From positions 1-64,000 of the forward strand of contig CAVTTH010000001.1 of NCBI GenBank assembly GCA_963737545.1: a stretch of 64,000 bases of DNA, in the 5' to 3' direction. Below the pieces are notes generated by a model. That model searched no databases. It was given only the letters and a program-made list of their open reading frames with translations, and had not been told where the DNA came from. Within the stretch, counting starts at the first letter, position 1. Every line of letters starts with the position of its first letter. Source of the stretch: CAVTTH01 sp963737545. GTDB taxonomy: Bacteria > Verrucomicrobiota > Verrucomicrobiia > Chthoniobacterales > UBA10450. Positions 31,770-42,664 of this stretch are shown in pieces. The translations under genes and the position numbers were made by a program.

Positions 31770-31856
31770 TTACCGGGCGGGTTTGGTTCGGCCGAAATAG
31801 AAGGCTACCGACGCTGGGATCCCAATAAAGACGATAAGAAAACCCATTATAAGCAT
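31770..31856 (-). CDS. Possible 28-residue membrane peptide
   Basis: The peptide MLIMGFLIVFIGIPASVAFY plus a basic tail (FGRTKPAR) would span the membrane once. A good Shine-Dalgarno-like GGAGAGG sits 6 bases before the ATG on the minus strand. Short single-span proteins with this layout are common, but no homology can be judged at this length. Confidence 0.4.
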   Translation of the reverse strand: MLIMGFLIVFIGIPASVAFYFGRTKPAR

Positions 31857-32101
31857 GTATTCCTCTCCAGCATCAGTCGTGCCTTTGTTACAACTCTGTT
31901 ACACTTGTGTGACGATCATGTAAACAATAATTGTGGAGTAAATGCAGATCTCGGCCCGCACAGATGGCGGCTGACGCGCTGCCAAATTATCTCGCTCTTA
32001 GTTTTCCTCTTCCTCTGCTGCCGCCGTCCGTCCATTTGTCGCTGAGACGGCCGCAGTGATTCCGCAGGAAGCCATGCGAATTCGGATGCCGCAGGCTGCC
32101 G
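31857..32101. other. Non-coding gap between island and glycan locus
   Basis: The start is AT-richer than its surroundings (ttgttacaactctgttacac, ataattgtgg) and may hold the promoter of the 28-residue peptide. I see no gene, hairpin or repeat that I can support. Confidence 0.4.
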
Positions 32102-33042
32102 TTACTCCCGTGAATCCAGCCATTCGGTCAAGAGCCGTAGACCCTCGTTCAAGGATTGAGCTGGTTGCACTCTCAATTTTTGAATGGATGCGGAAATATC
32201 CGGTTGGGAATGCAAGATATCGCCGGCCCGAGCCGGCAGGTGGTTGATCCTTGGCGTTCTCCCTGGGAAATTCGAGAGAAGCGCCGCCAGAACGTCCTTA
32301 AGAGAGCTTTTCGTGCCGGTCCCGATATTCAAAGTCAACGATTCGCCTGCGCGCATCGGGACATCCAATGAGGCGCAGATTGCGTTCACCACATCTGTCA
32401 CAAAAACAAAGTCGCGTGTTTGGGAACCATCCCCGTAAATCGTTAGGGGCTGATCGTTTGTCAGAGCCTCCGCGAAAATCGAAATCACGCCGGAATATGC
32501 CGAGCCCGGCCGTTGGCGAGGACCGTAAACGTTGAAAAATCTTAGCGCGATGCCAGAGAGACCGCTCTCTTCGGCAAACAAGCTTCAGATATTTCTCGCT
32601 CGCGAGCTTCTGAAGGCCATAGGGAGAGAGAGGGCGACACGACGGCGTCTTCCCGAATCGGCAGGGTGTCGGGCAATCCGTAGACGGCAGCCGAACTTGC
32701 AAAAACAAAACGCGGGATCTTGATCTCCCGGCAGAGTGCAAGAAGGGAAACAGTGGCCGTCAGATTACGATCGTGAGCTTCAATCGCATTTTCCCACGAC
32801 GCCGATACTGAAGGCAACCCGGCGAGATGAACAACCGCGTCGAAGGCATTTGAAGAAAGAACCGGCGGCGAAGATCCGCCTAACCGAAAATCGATCACCC
32901 GCAACTGTTGGTTAGCCGGAAGGTTCTCCCGGATCCCAGTCGAGAAGTCGTCGATCACGAGCACCTTGTCTCCCCGGTTGAGCAGAGAATGAACCAGGTG
33001 CGACCCGATGAAACCGGCGCCTCCTGTAACGATAATATTCAC
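32102..33042 (-). CDS. NAD-dependent sugar epimerase/dehydratase (GalE-like), two frameshifts
   Basis: The merged product starts at a GTG (33042) with NIIVTGGAGFIGSHLVHSLL, the NAD-binding Rossmann motif. It has FASSAAVYG and the active-site YGLQK, then RFFNVYGPRQRPGSAYSGVI, typical of extended short-chain dehydrogenases that make UDP-sugars for glycan synthesis. It is broken twice, at 32632-32634 (one extra C in the coding strand near SPLSPYG) and at 32580-32581 (AAGCTTGTTT for AAGCTGTTT). Each is repaired by removing one base. It opens the polysaccharide locus, on the strand opposite most of it. Confidence 0.8.
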
Positions 33043-33308
33043 CGGCTCCGATTGTAGACTAGTTGCCGTTGTTTTCGCGGTTTTTCCGCGGAGGCCGGCC
33101 CGGCGAAGCGAGCTTGACGAGAACCGCCAGGTCGCTCGCCCGCCGAATTCCGGAAGCGTATTCCAAGAACTGTCTTGTCCCACGCTTATTCCTGCGGAAG
33201 GTTGGCCGAACCCATGAGTCACGTTTCGATCAGCGTCCAGGTAGAAGAAAAGTTCTTTGGGTAGCTTCTCTCCTCCGAGCAGATATCGCGATCCAGCATT
33301 CCGCGCCC

Positions 33309-34323
33309 GTGGATTCCCGCCAATTTCTTTCCATCTGCATTCCGACGCGAAACCGCGCACAATGTTTGCGGGAAATGTTGGAAAGCATCGCGGTTCAGGC
33401 GACGCCGGAGATAGAAATCGTCATCTCCGACGACGCTTCGACGGACGAAACCGCGCAAGTGGTCGAAGAGTTTCGCCATCGCTTTCGCCATCTCACCTCC
33501 GAGCGTCGCGATCCGGCGTTGCGATATGATCGCAACGTGCTCAACGTCGTCGCGAAAGCGTCCGGCGAATTCTGCTGGCTTTTTAGCGATGACGACAAGA
33601 TGGAGCCAGGCGGTCTCGCGTCAGTGATAGCCGCGCTCCGCGCCGATCCAACGTCTGACCGGGCTGACCACCGACCGGATCGCCTACGACCACGCGCTCT
33701 CGGAACGCATTTATGTCCGCGAGTTGACGCAAAACGAATCCCGCACCTTCACGGACCCGAGCGAAGCCTTTCTCAAACTGCTTGACCGCCTCGGCTTTCT
33801 TTCCTGCCAAATCGTCAATCGCGCGCGTTGGAACCAAGTCGTCGCAGCAGAAAATCTCGAGCCGTACTTTACCAACTACGTCCAGCTTTATGTAATCGCT
33901 CGCATGATCACGGAGGCGCCGCGCTGGCAGTTTCTTGGCGGAAAGTGCGTCGGCTTCCGCAGCGACAACGATTCCTTCCGCGTCCTGGGCGCGCTGGGTC
34001 GTTTGAAAATGGATGTCTGCGGCTACGAGAAAATCGTCGGCGACATTTTCGGGCGCGGCTCTCCTGTTTATCGCCGAGCGATGGGTGAAGTCGCCGTCAC
34101 GCATGCGCGGCATCACATCGTCACCGCCAAACGCGCCGGTGCTTCCGCTTCATTCTTTTGGGGAGCAACCACGCTCTGCGTCTCCACCTATTGGCGATAC
34201 CTGCGCTTCTGGCTGCAAACCTTCCCGGTCTTAATCATGCCGCGCAATTTGCTGCTCAAACTCCGCGGCATCTACCAGCGCCGCCCTGCCACGCGCCGAG
34301 ATCATCGAGCGACTCCCGGATGA
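33309..34323 (+). CDS. Glycosyltransferase family 2, frameshifted
   Basis: From about the GTG at 33309 the protein starts VDSRQFLSICIPTRNRAQCL and has VISDDASTDETAQVVEEF and WLFSDDDKMEPGGL, the nucleotide-sugar-binding acidic motifs of GT-A fold family 2 enzymes. The frame shifts near 33654, where one extra T in CCAACGTCTGACC separates ALRADPT from LTGLTTDRIAYDHALSERI. The C-terminal part runs to 34323 and has hydrophobic segments near its end. Its stop overlaps the next gene (ATGA). Confidence 0.75.
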
Positions 34324-35056
34324 AAACCGCGGTGTGCACACTGGTCGTTGGAGACCGCTTTGAGCGGCTCTTCGATCAATATGTCCTCGACGGCTGGCAA
34401 AAATACTGCGCGAGGCACGGTTACGAATTGATCGTGTTTCGCAGGCTGTTGAAGGCCTTGCCCGGTAAAAGCCCTTCGTGGCAAAAGCTGTTTATTTTGG
34501 AGCAGCCCGAGTTAAAGGGCTTTCAAAAAATCGTGTGGCTCGATGCGGATATCATCATCAAATCCGATGCGCCACCGATCGAAGTCCCTTCCGGACGGCT
34601 GGGCTATGTGCAGGAAATTCCTTTCACCGGGAGCATCGAAAGTTGGTACGCGATGTTTTCCCTCCCCCCGCACCGGACATTGTCCAAGGTGGGGTATTAT
34701 GCCTTGAACATGAACATCACCGGATTCTCCAAAGTGCCGTTGATTACCCGGAGACGGGCATGTATGAGATGCCGGCTCTTTCCTCCTGCGTAAGCCGAGC
34801 CGATGTCGGTTACCACCTTGATCCGCGTTTCAACGCGCTCCTGGGAACATTGATGCTCGATTACGCGCCGCGGTGGATCGTGACGAACAAACCGCTCAAG
34901 GAACTGCTTTGGCGACTTCGCTACCCGCCGCTCCGTCGGGCTGTTCGCGAGGTCTGCGAAAAGAATTGGTTCATCCACGCGGCCGGGGCCAAACGTGATC
35001 TCGACAAGGTAAGTAATTACCTATCGCGGCTAAACGAGCGCCACTTGTCGAAGTGA
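34320..35056 (+). CDS. Glycosyltransferase-like protein (GT-A, GMA12-like), frameshifted
   Basis: The product begins MKTAVCTLVVGDRFERLFDQ and carries KIVWLDADIIIKSDAPPIE, the DxD-containing segment of nucleotide-diphospho-sugar transferases. Near 34738 the frame changes from ALNMNITGFSKVPL to DYPETGMYEMPALSS, here best explained by one missing base. The remainder ends at 35056 with SNYLSRLNERHLSK. The donor sugar is unknown. It is translationally coupled to the GT2 gene upstream and convergent with the methyltransferase at 35070. Confidence 0.65.
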
Positions 35057-35069
35057 AAAGGGGCAAAGA

Positions 35070-35747
35070 TTACTGGCAGGTCGTACCACTCGATGCTGCG
35101 GATTTTGTCGGCAGCGACGGGGCAGGCGCTTCGTGAAGTTCGAATTGGAAGCTATCTTTCCACCAAAATTGCATGACATCGAACTCCGGCAGGAGCAAAA
35201 GTGCGAAGGCAAAAACCGGATGTTTCCCGATTAGCCCATGCATCGTGTGATAGACCCGTGCCGGTGCGCCCGCTACCCATTTTTTTTCCGCATGCAAGAC
35301 GCCGTTCTCCACCCAAAGCGCCCAGGTATGGGTGGTAGTTCCAACCATTTGTTCGAGCAAATAATTGGGGGTTTCAATGTATCCGGCTTTTCCAACACGC
35401 TGAATTTCGCGGAAGAATTTGGCGATGTCCCCAATGTGCTCCGCGACGTGCGAGCAATAGACAAAATCAAAGCTCTTCGCCGGGAACGGGAGGTCGGTCG
35501 CATCGGCCTCAACGAACTCCTTGCCCGCCTTTTTCAGTGGGGCGCCTCGCTCCGTCACATCATCAACAAATCGATCGACAAGGACATTGGACCGAAACCA
35601 GGGATTGTGACCACTCCCAATGTCCAGGACGCGCGCCTTTGGAGACAGTCTCGCTCTCAGGAAAATTCGCACGGTGCGAGATTTATAATACAGCCACAAG
35701 GGCAATCGCAGCAGGCCGTCGAGAACGATTCGAATCACTTTTCTCAT
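35070..35747 (-). CDS. SAM-dependent methyltransferase (type 11)
   Basis: The 225-residue protein has VLDIGSGHNPW, the SAM-binding glycine loop, and ATDLPFPAKSFDFVYCSHVAE, the motif following strand 4 in methyltransferase type 11 proteins. The tail (FQFELHEAP onward) is Pro/Ser-rich. Within a glycan locus such enzymes methylate sugars or lipid carriers. It is an isolated minus-strand gene between plus-strand ones. Confidence 0.8.
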   Translation of the reverse strand: MRKVIRIVLDGLLRLPLWLYYKSRTVRIFLRARLSPKARVLDIGSGHNPWFRSNVLVDRFVDDVTERGAPLKKAGKEFVEADATDLPFPAKSFDFVYCSHVAEHIGDIAKFFREIQRVGKAGYIETPNYLLEQMVGTTTHTWALWVENGVLHAEKKWVAGAPARVYHTMHGLIGKHPVFAFALLLLPEFDVMQFWWKDSFQFELHEAPAPSLPTKSAASSGTTCQ

Positions 35748-35877
35748 GAGGAAATTGGGGTGTGTGGTTCAGCGATGAGAACTTCCGCAAGACCGTGCGC
35801 TCTCGATCATAGGTTATGCGGTGCTCCCCGCAAGGCGGGTTCGTCCGCGTCTCCTTCTTGGAATTTGTGCGCTGATC

Positions 35878-36582
35878 ATGTGGCTCACCCGTCTTAGAAT
35901 CTGGCTCAAGAATCGGCTGCGGCGCGACTCGCTCGTTTACCGGGTCAGCCGCGCGATTTATCAAACTTTGCTGAAGCTTCAGGGAGAAGTCTTTCGAAGA
36001 CAAAGGGCGCCTCGCCAGATCGTTGAAAACTCGATCTTCACTCTCGAGGAAGAGATGTCGATGTGTTCCATCTTTCCGAAAGAGATTCTCGATCTCACGC
36101 TGGCCTTATATCGACCGGGCTCGATTTTGGACGTCGGCTGCGGCACCGGCATCAGTCTGGATTATTTCAAGAGCAAGGGCATCAAGGTGCTCGGTTTGGA
36201 AGGATCGGAACTCGCCATCTCCAAAGCGCGCAATCCCAGTCTGATCTCGCTTTGTGATTTGAACGTCGCCGTTCAACTCAATGAGAAATTTGATCTCGTC
36301 TGGTGTTTCGAAGTCGCGGAACACATTCACCCGAAATATGTCTCGGAATTTCTCGAAACTCTCACGAACCACGGAGATCGAATTCTTCTTTCCGCCGCGC
36401 AGCCGGGACAGGGCGGGCTTGGGCATTTGAACGAGCAACCGCTCGAGTACTGGATCGCTTTGATGAGAGAACGCGGATTTGCCTTCGATGCGGAAAATTC
36501 CGAGAAATACCGATCACTGCCGGATCATTTCGCGAGCAACATCCTCGTTTTTCACCGAGAGCAGAACGTTCGCGTCCACTAA
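35878..36582 (+). CDS. SAM-dependent methyltransferase
   Basis: From the ATG at 35878 the 234-residue product has a basic amphipathic N-terminus (MWLTRLRIWLKNRLRRD), then SILDVGCGTGISLDYFKSKG and FDLVWCFEVAEHIHP, the class I methyltransferase signature. The upstream in-frame extension to 35821 lacks homology. It is read divergently from the methyltransferase at 35070 and convergently with the beta-helix gene. Confidence 0.82.
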   Translation: MWLTRLRIWLKNRLRRDSLVYRVSRAIYQTLLKLQGEVFRRQRAPRQIVENSIFTLEEEMSMCSIFPKEILDLTLALYRPGSILDVGCGTGISLDYFKSKGIKVLGLEGSELAISKARNPSLISLCDLNVAVQLNEKFDLVWCFEVAEHIHPKYVSEFLETLTNHGDRILLSAAQPGQGGLGHLNEQPLEYWIALMRERGFAFDAENSEKYRSLPDHFASNILVFHREQNVRVH

Positions 36583-36661
36583 TCACCTGCCATCCCCGGT
36601 CGATCTCTTGTTGTGGTGGGTCATTCTGCTCCGGGAAAATGTCGGTCGGACCAGCCGTCCC

Positions 36662-37818
36662 TTAACGATCACAATTTCCGAACACGGCAAGATTAGGAAC
36701 CGAATTCGTCTCCAAGGGTCCGGCAGATTGAATCTCGTTGTCATGAAATGTTCCGGTTAACTTCGGGCTACCACTGATGATCCCGCCCGAAGGATTTGGT
36801 TGAACGACTCTGTTCCGGTAAATTTTCACCGAAGCTCTCACCTGGCCGGGGAGGAACACCGGTCCCGCGCCGGGCGACATTTTGATCACGTTGTCGTGAA
36901 TCTTTATGTTCTTCAACACGCTGCCGTTGTTGAAGAGGACGCCCCAGACAATCACGTGGTCCAGGCGATTGCCGAAAATATCGAGATTGCGCGCCGGATA
37001 AGTATCGAAATTTATCCCGATGTTCACATTCCGGGCGTAGTTGTGGAATATTTTGAAATTCCGAGAGGCGCCCACGCCGAAGGCGCCGCCCAGGAGGTGA
37101 TTGGTCACGACGCAATCTTTGATGAATCCAGTGACAGCTCCTCCGGATCTGATCCAACGCCCCGATCGCAGTGAGATATCCGATTGGGTTGATATTCTCG
37201 ACCCCGGAGATCTCAATTCGGTCATCATTATTGCTCGTACCGTCGTGCATGATAATGCAGGGAAAGCCCTCGCCGGGGTTGGCCCACGTGCCGAGCGCGC
37301 GGACATTTGTGATCTTCGCGTTCTTGGCGGCAATGGTGTAGGCATTCAATGCAGCTCCCTTTCGATTGTGCTGAAAAACTGGTTGGTTCGCGCGGTTGCA
37401 ATCGAGTGTCAGCTCACGGAGTTCAAAGTACCGCAGCCAATCGTTATCGAAGTATTTCGAAATCACGGTATAATTCGTGTCGTTATTTTCAGTGGCGACG
37501 CCGTCCGCCAGCTTGATCGTGGTTCGATCCTTTCCACGGCCACTGATGCGCCATCCTTCCTTTGCCTGAATCCCCCGTGTGAGGAACGTGCCGAAACCGA
37601 AATGAATCCTCGTGTTCGGTCTGATGGCGCGCATAAGCGCATCGAGTTTCTCGGCGGTGCTCGCATCAAACGGATCATTCTTCGTTCCCGTTCCGGCGGC
37701 ATGATCCTCGACGAAGAGCGAGCCAGACATCGGCTCGCCGCTCCCGGGCGCGGCTCGCCAGAGGCAACATGGCTGCGGCCAGAACAAACGCAGTGATCGC
37801 GCATCGTTTCGGTCCCAT
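36662..37818 (-). CDS. Exported right-handed beta-helix protein, two frameshifts
   Basis: The best start is the ATG at 37818, giving the signal peptide MGPKRCAITAFVLAAAM followed by LPLASRA. A frameshift around 37735 joins it to SGSLFVEDHAAGTGTKNDPF, and another near 37160 joins GYLTAIGALDQ to SGGAVTGFIKDCV. The rest shows repeated short strands with Asn ladders (NFKIFHNYARNVNIGINF, LDIFGNRLDHVIVWGV, IKIHDNV), the pattern of pectate-lyase-like parallel beta-helices. Such proteins bind or cut polysaccharide, or act as epimerases, which fits the glycan locus. No catalytic residues can be assigned. Confidence 0.7.
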
Positions 37819-37973
37819 CCTTTCCCAAAAGAACGTTATGCACTTACAAAGACAACCGCGGAGATTGGCTCCACCCGGTTTGCATTATTCAGCTCGATAC
37901 CGTAAACGATCGGTTCCAAGATCCATGAACCTCTTGGCAAAGCGGCTCGTGAGCTCGCACGCGAAATCGGACT

Positions 37974-38981
37974 GTGGGAATCGATAATACCGGCACGAAA
38001 TTCTTGTTCGCGGCCCGCGCGGCCGGCACATCGTTTGGCAAGACGGCAATGCTCGGAAGGCAGAACTTTTATCCCGACGCCGGCGTTCTGCAGAAGCTTT
38101 TGGATTCGCGCGAGCCCGGTCACTCTGCCGATCGCTTCCTGGCCGAGTCGGGAAATTACGCGGAAAAGTTATTTGAATTTCTGGGCGCCAAAGAAGTTGT
38201 CGCCATTGATAATTCCGCCTACGAGGGCGCCGGCGTGGTCGCCGACATGAACGCTCCGATCGATTCAACCCTGAGAAACCGGTTTTCGGCCGTCGTCGAC
38301 GGCGGTTGTCTTGAGCACGTTTTCAATTTCCCCCAGGCGATTCGCAACTGCATGGAGATGCTCACCGTCGGCGGGCACTTCATCGGCATCACGCCGGCCA
38401 ACAATTTTTGCGGACACGGCTTCTACCAGTTCAGTCCGGAACTTTTCTTCCGTGTCTTCTCAACCGAAAACGGTTTCGCCGTCCGCGTGGTCCTCACAAA
38501 AGAAAAGGAACGCTGGTTTCGCATCACCGATCCGGAGGTCTTCGGTGGCCGGGTCGAATTGCTGAACAACCGGCCTACCTATCTGTTCGTGCTGGCCGAG
38601 AGAATTGAGCAACGGGAGATTTTTCTGCGCCCGCCCCAACAAAGCGATTACGCACGCCGATGGAAGCAGGAAGGCGACGCTGGTGGATCGCCCGTCCAAC
38701 CGGCCCGGAATTTCCTTCGCACTCTTCTTCCTCCCGGCTTGAAAGAGAAATTGCGACCCTGCGCGGCCAATATCTCGATCCGTCATCGCTACCCGTGCTA
38801 TCAGACCGATCGCGGAGCAATCGATTTTGCGCGGAGAGTTTGGAAGCTGATGATTAGACTCAGCAAGATCTGCCAAAAAGTTGTCGCAGTGCGGGGCTAT
38901 GCCAAAAAAGCTCTCAAGTGCGGCCAAAACGTAGGCAGCGGCATGCAATTGCAAAGGCTTCCCTTCTCCCCTATTAAATGA
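37974..38981 (+). CDS. Methyltransferase-like protein of the glycan locus
   Basis: The 335-residue product has VVAIDNSAYEGAGVVADMN and FSAVVDGGCLEHVFNFPQ, which resemble strands 2 and 4 of class I methyltransferases acting on sugars; the following LTVGGHFIGITPANNF also fits. The glycine loop expected before this region is weak. The C-terminal 90 residues are basic and unassigned. It starts at a GTG (37974) and its stop overlaps the next ATG (ATGA), tying it to the flippase gene. Confidence 0.6.
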   Translation: MGIDNTGTKFLFAARAAGTSFGKTAMLGRQNFYPDAGVLQKLLDSREPGHSADRFLAESGNYAEKLFEFLGAKEVVAIDNSAYEGAGVVADMNAPIDSTLRNRFSAVVDGGCLEHVFNFPQAIRNCMEMLTVGGHFIGITPANNFCGHGFYQFSPELFFRVFSTENGFAVRVVLTKEKERWFRITDPEVFGGRVELLNNRPTYLFVLAERIEQREIFLRPPQQSDYARRWKQEGDAGGSPVQPARNFLRTLLPPGLKEKLRPCAANISIRHRYPCYQTDRGAIDFARRVWKLMIRLSKICQKVVAVRGYAKKALKCGQNVGSGMQLQRLPFSPIK

Positions 38982-40394
38982 GCGCTTCGCCGCGTCACAT
39001 GAACTTCTTCCCAGTCGCGCTCGATTGTGTGCGCAGTTTGCCAGGCCGCTTCGCCCGTTCAGCGGTCATCTGGATTTGGGCAGTTACTGCCTTGCGGCTG
39101 GCAAACTTCCTCTTAGTCCTGCCCGAATAGCGCTGCATTGTTGCTCTGCCGACTGACCTTCTCGGCCTTTGGTATCTCATGCTCAACGTGGTCGGGCTCG
39201 TAACTCTCGTGGAGTTCGGTCTTTCGACGGCGATCTCGCGTCAGGCGGCATTTTTTTGGGCAGGCGCCGGCGCGAATGAACTGGGAGAAAGCCGGAACAT
39301 GCCGAACTGGTCGGGCTTAAGCGGTTTGGTGGCGCTAGCCGGAAAAATTTATGCGTGGCTCGGTTGGGCCGCGCTTTTGCTGGCTGCCTCGGTGGTGGTG
39401 GTTGGCTAGTTTATACCCATCCGCACGAAATGTGTCGCCCAGAGCCTTTGGGTGCCTTGGTTATCTACGTATGGCGAGGAGTTTTGCGCATGCGCGGGCT
39501 CTTCTGGAACCCGCTCCTGTTGGCATGCAGCGATGTGCGTGATTCACAACGCATTCAATTCAACGGCATCCTTTTCTCTTATGTTGTCTCGTTAGGCGGT
39601 CTTTTAGCCGGTGGTAAACTGCTTGCACTCGCGGGCGGCCAGGCCGTGGTCCTGCTTTATCCCCTTTACCGCTTGGGAAATGGATTGTGCGCGCCCAAAT
39701 GCGTGACATTTTTTCCGCCACGCCAGATCCCATCGAATGGCAACCGATCTGGTCTTCTACGTGGCGCGCGGGCGCGGTTCTTCTTGGCTCATGGCTCGGG
39801 ACGTGGGGCCTCGTTCTCGCAGCGGGACAAACGGGTGGCTTGGGCACTTCCGCCAGCTTCGCTCAGCAACACCGTTGCAGTTCACGATTCACTTCGCCGC
39901 GCAAAGTTGGCTGCTCACGCGTTACCCGACAATTAGCGGATTGTGGGCAGCAGGCGATCGGTCTGCGATCGCGCGGCTTGCACTGCACCGAATCGCCCTC
40001 TGCATGACAACCTTCGCCGCGGGGAGCTTTGCTGGCATGGATCATTTTACCAGACGCGCTACACATCATCGGTTCAAAAACTCCAGCCTTGCCGCGGCCA
40101 GAGCTCGGCACACTTCTACTTGTCGTGGGGGTGGATTTGTTCGTCGCGCTGCACTCATCCGTGCTCACCAGTTGCAACCTATTCCCCCAAATGCGCCCAA
40201 TGCTCTTTGTTGGCATCGCTACGATTGTTTGCGCTTTCGTCCTCGGGAGCCGCTTTGGCGTTTGGGGTATTCTCGCCGCGCCGCTTCTTTGTCAGGGGCT
40301 GACCACGTTTTGGCTGGTGCCGACGACGTGCTGGCGCATCCTTTGTTCTTCACTTCCGCCGGCGCGCAGGTTCTCGGCACCCGCGACGATTTGA
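38978..40394 (+). pseudogene. Wzx-type polysaccharide flippase, several frameshifts
   Basis: Fragments in different frames read as one membrane protein: LPTDLLGLWYLMLNVVGLVT with EFGLSTAISRQAAFFWAGA (from about 39150), SYVVSLGGLLAGGKLLALAG (about 39580), and LLVVGVDLFVALHSSVLTS with AAPLLCQGLTTFWLVPTT (to 40394). These match the oligosaccharide flippase (MATE/MOP) group that moves lipid-linked repeat units across the membrane. At least three frame changes and an internal stop are needed, more than in any other gene here, so real decay cannot be excluded. The bases 40395-40656 hold no supported gene. Confidence 0.6.
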
Positions 40395-40656
40395 GGCCTA
40401 CTGAGCTTAATGAATTTCGGAAAAAACAACTTCAACCCATTCCAGTTCTCTCCGGGTGAGGATTTGTTGCTCGATGCGCACGACGGGCACTTCGCGATGT
40501 CGATCTCGGCGCCGGGCACCTCTTCCTGCGCGAGCTGAGGAAAGCTTCTATCGAGGGCCGGTAGAGCGGTCGCATCGGCGATCGACACGCGAGACAGCTT
40601 TCGTCGCGCGGCGGTCCTCCAAGGGCGGTTCGCGAGCCATTTTTGAACTTCTCTGA

Positions 40657-41489
40657 ATGAACGATCCAATGCGCGCTGAAGAAGACCCACAGTGGCTCGG
40701 ATGTGTACTCCGTTTCGCCACCGGCCTGAGAATCGCCGAGACGGGTGCGCGATGCTCTGAGTCGCCGCCTTGAATCGTTTGAGACTTCGCTCGCGCACCG
40801 CTTGGCGCCAGCGCAATGCGTCTGTAGCGGTCCCTTCGCGAATATGATTTATCCGATGCGAAAGATCAGCAGCAGCATGATTCTGCCCAAGCTCCTCGGC
40901 AGTTATGAAGAGGAACTGCACGCTGAGATCGAGTCTCTGCTCTCCCGTGATTACACCGATGTCGTGGATATTGGTTGCGGCGAAGGGTATTACGCTGTCG
41001 GCCTAGCTCTGCGCAGTCCGCGTTCCCACGTGCACGCCTATGACATTGATCCGGTGGCGTTGCGGGCAACGGTTGATCTCGCTCGGCTCAATAATGTGAG
41101 CGAGCGCGTCACGGTCGCGGAGGGCTATGCAGAACAATTGCGAAACCTTGTCGTGAATACCCGCGTCCTGCTCGTGTCTGATTGCGAGGGTGCCGAAGTT
41201 GACCTGCTCTATCCTGAAACACTTCCCCGCGCCGCCTCGGTTGATCTTTTGGTGGATTTCGCCGTACCAGTACGGCGGCGATTCGTCCGTCAGTGCCGAA
41301 TTAGTCCGGCGCTTCGGCGGTTCACACGACCATCGGACCATCACAAGCCAGCCGCGTGATGCTGCGCAATATCCCCTGCTTAATGGCTCCTGGCGTTCGG
41401 GCGAGCTCGATTTCGCCCTCTCAGAAAGCCGGTCGCCTGGGATGCGATGGCTCGTCTTGCGCCAGCGGCAAAACCTCGCCGTTTCTTGA
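40657..41489 (+). CDS. SAM-dependent methyltransferase, frameshifted
   Basis: An ATG at 40657 opens MNDPMRAEEDPQWLGCVLRF; one extra G near 40743 in GAGACGGGTGCGC joins it to VRDALSRRLESFETSLAHRL. The core has DVVDIGCGEGYYAVGLAL, HAYDIDPVALRATVDLARLN and LLVSDCEGAEVDLL, resembling FkbM-type and related sugar O-methyltransferases. A second frame change near 41270 leads to ELVRRFGGSHDHRTI and the end at 41489. Its stop overlaps the following ATG (TGATG). Confidence 0.7.
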
Positions 41490-42653
41490 TGTCGAAGGCC
41501 GGGGCTCGAAAACTCTTGTTTCATTTCTGAATCCGTGGGATTCGGGCCCGCCAGAACGCCCGGCGGCGGGGAACTCTTCGCAGTGGAGTTCCTCGCCGAA
41601 ATGCTGAAGCGCGGCTGGAGCATTGATGTCGTCGCGCCGCCGCAAGGGCCGCTCTTTCGCCATGCCATGCTTGGCGAGGCGGTGTCATGGCACCCCCTCG
41701 ATCTTTCCAAGAAGATCACTGATCCCGCCTTCACCATTACCGTCGCGCGCTGGATGCTATTCAGCCGACGATTCCGCGATTGCGTCATTTACGGCAACGG
41801 TTATGTCACCCTGAAATGGCTGGTGATCGCGCAGACCTTATGGGGGCCGCGTTTTTTGTCACCTGCACGAAAGCTCGTACGAATATTACAGCTCGCGGCG
41901 CGCCCGTTATTTATCGCCGCGCATCCAACGATTCTTCGCGATCAGTGATGCGGTACGCACTCTCTTTATCGAAGGAGCGCACGCCCAACCGCAGAAAGTC
42001 CTGCGCATACACAATGGCGTTCCAGTCGCGAGTTCGCCGCCAATCGCGGCCCCAGAGGATTGCGCGCGATATGGGAAGCACTCGATGCCTCGCCCTCGAG
42101 ACCCATCGTGCTAATGGCAGCACGGATGAACCGGCTGAAGGGTCATGAAGTGTTCTTGCACGCTGTGGGGGCCGTCCGCGACGTGTTCCCCGACGTGATC
42201 TTCGCGATCCTGGGCTTGGAATCAGCAACTCCCGAAGGGTTGGGGCTTCATAATGACCTGCAAGAACTGATAGACCGAGAAGGCATCCGCGACGCCGTTC
42301 GGCAGCTCGGTTTTTTCGTACCGATGTGCGCCGGTTCATGCGCTGTGCCGATATCGTGGTGGTGCCGTCTACCCAGGAGGGTTTCGGCCGGACAGCTATC
42401 GAAGCGATGGCGGAAAATACGGCTGTAATCGCTTCGGCCACCGGCGGGCTAAAGGAAATAATCACACACACGCATGACGGCTGGTTGTTTCCGCCCGGTA
42501 ATCACTCTGCGCTTGCGGAACTCATCATTTCCGCGCTCGCGGATCCCGAGACCGCGCAAATCTGTCGCACATCAGGGCTACGAGACGGCACGAGCTAAGT
42601 TCTCGACTGAACACATGACCGATTCAATCGAAGAGGCTCTGCTCAATAATTGA
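41489..42653 (+). pseudogene. Glycosyltransferase family 4, multiple frameshifts
   Basis: Collinear fragments give a GT-B fold enzyme: TPGGGELFAVEFLAEMLKRG near the N-terminus, PIVLMAARMNRLKGHEVFL in the middle, and VVPSTQEGFGRTAIEAMAE with ATGGLKEIITHTHDGWLFPP at the C-terminus, the donor-binding signature of family 4. The start is set by the TGATG overlap with the upstream methyltransferase gene. At least four frame changes (near 41530, 41945, 42060 and 42330) and one near the end (42585) are required. The true stop is probably 42653. Confidence 0.7.
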
Positions 42654-42664
42654 TCGCTGTTCGG

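Noticed and set aside
40395..40656. Small frames between flippase and methyltransferase
   Set aside because: None has a start with ribosome binding site or recognisable sequence.
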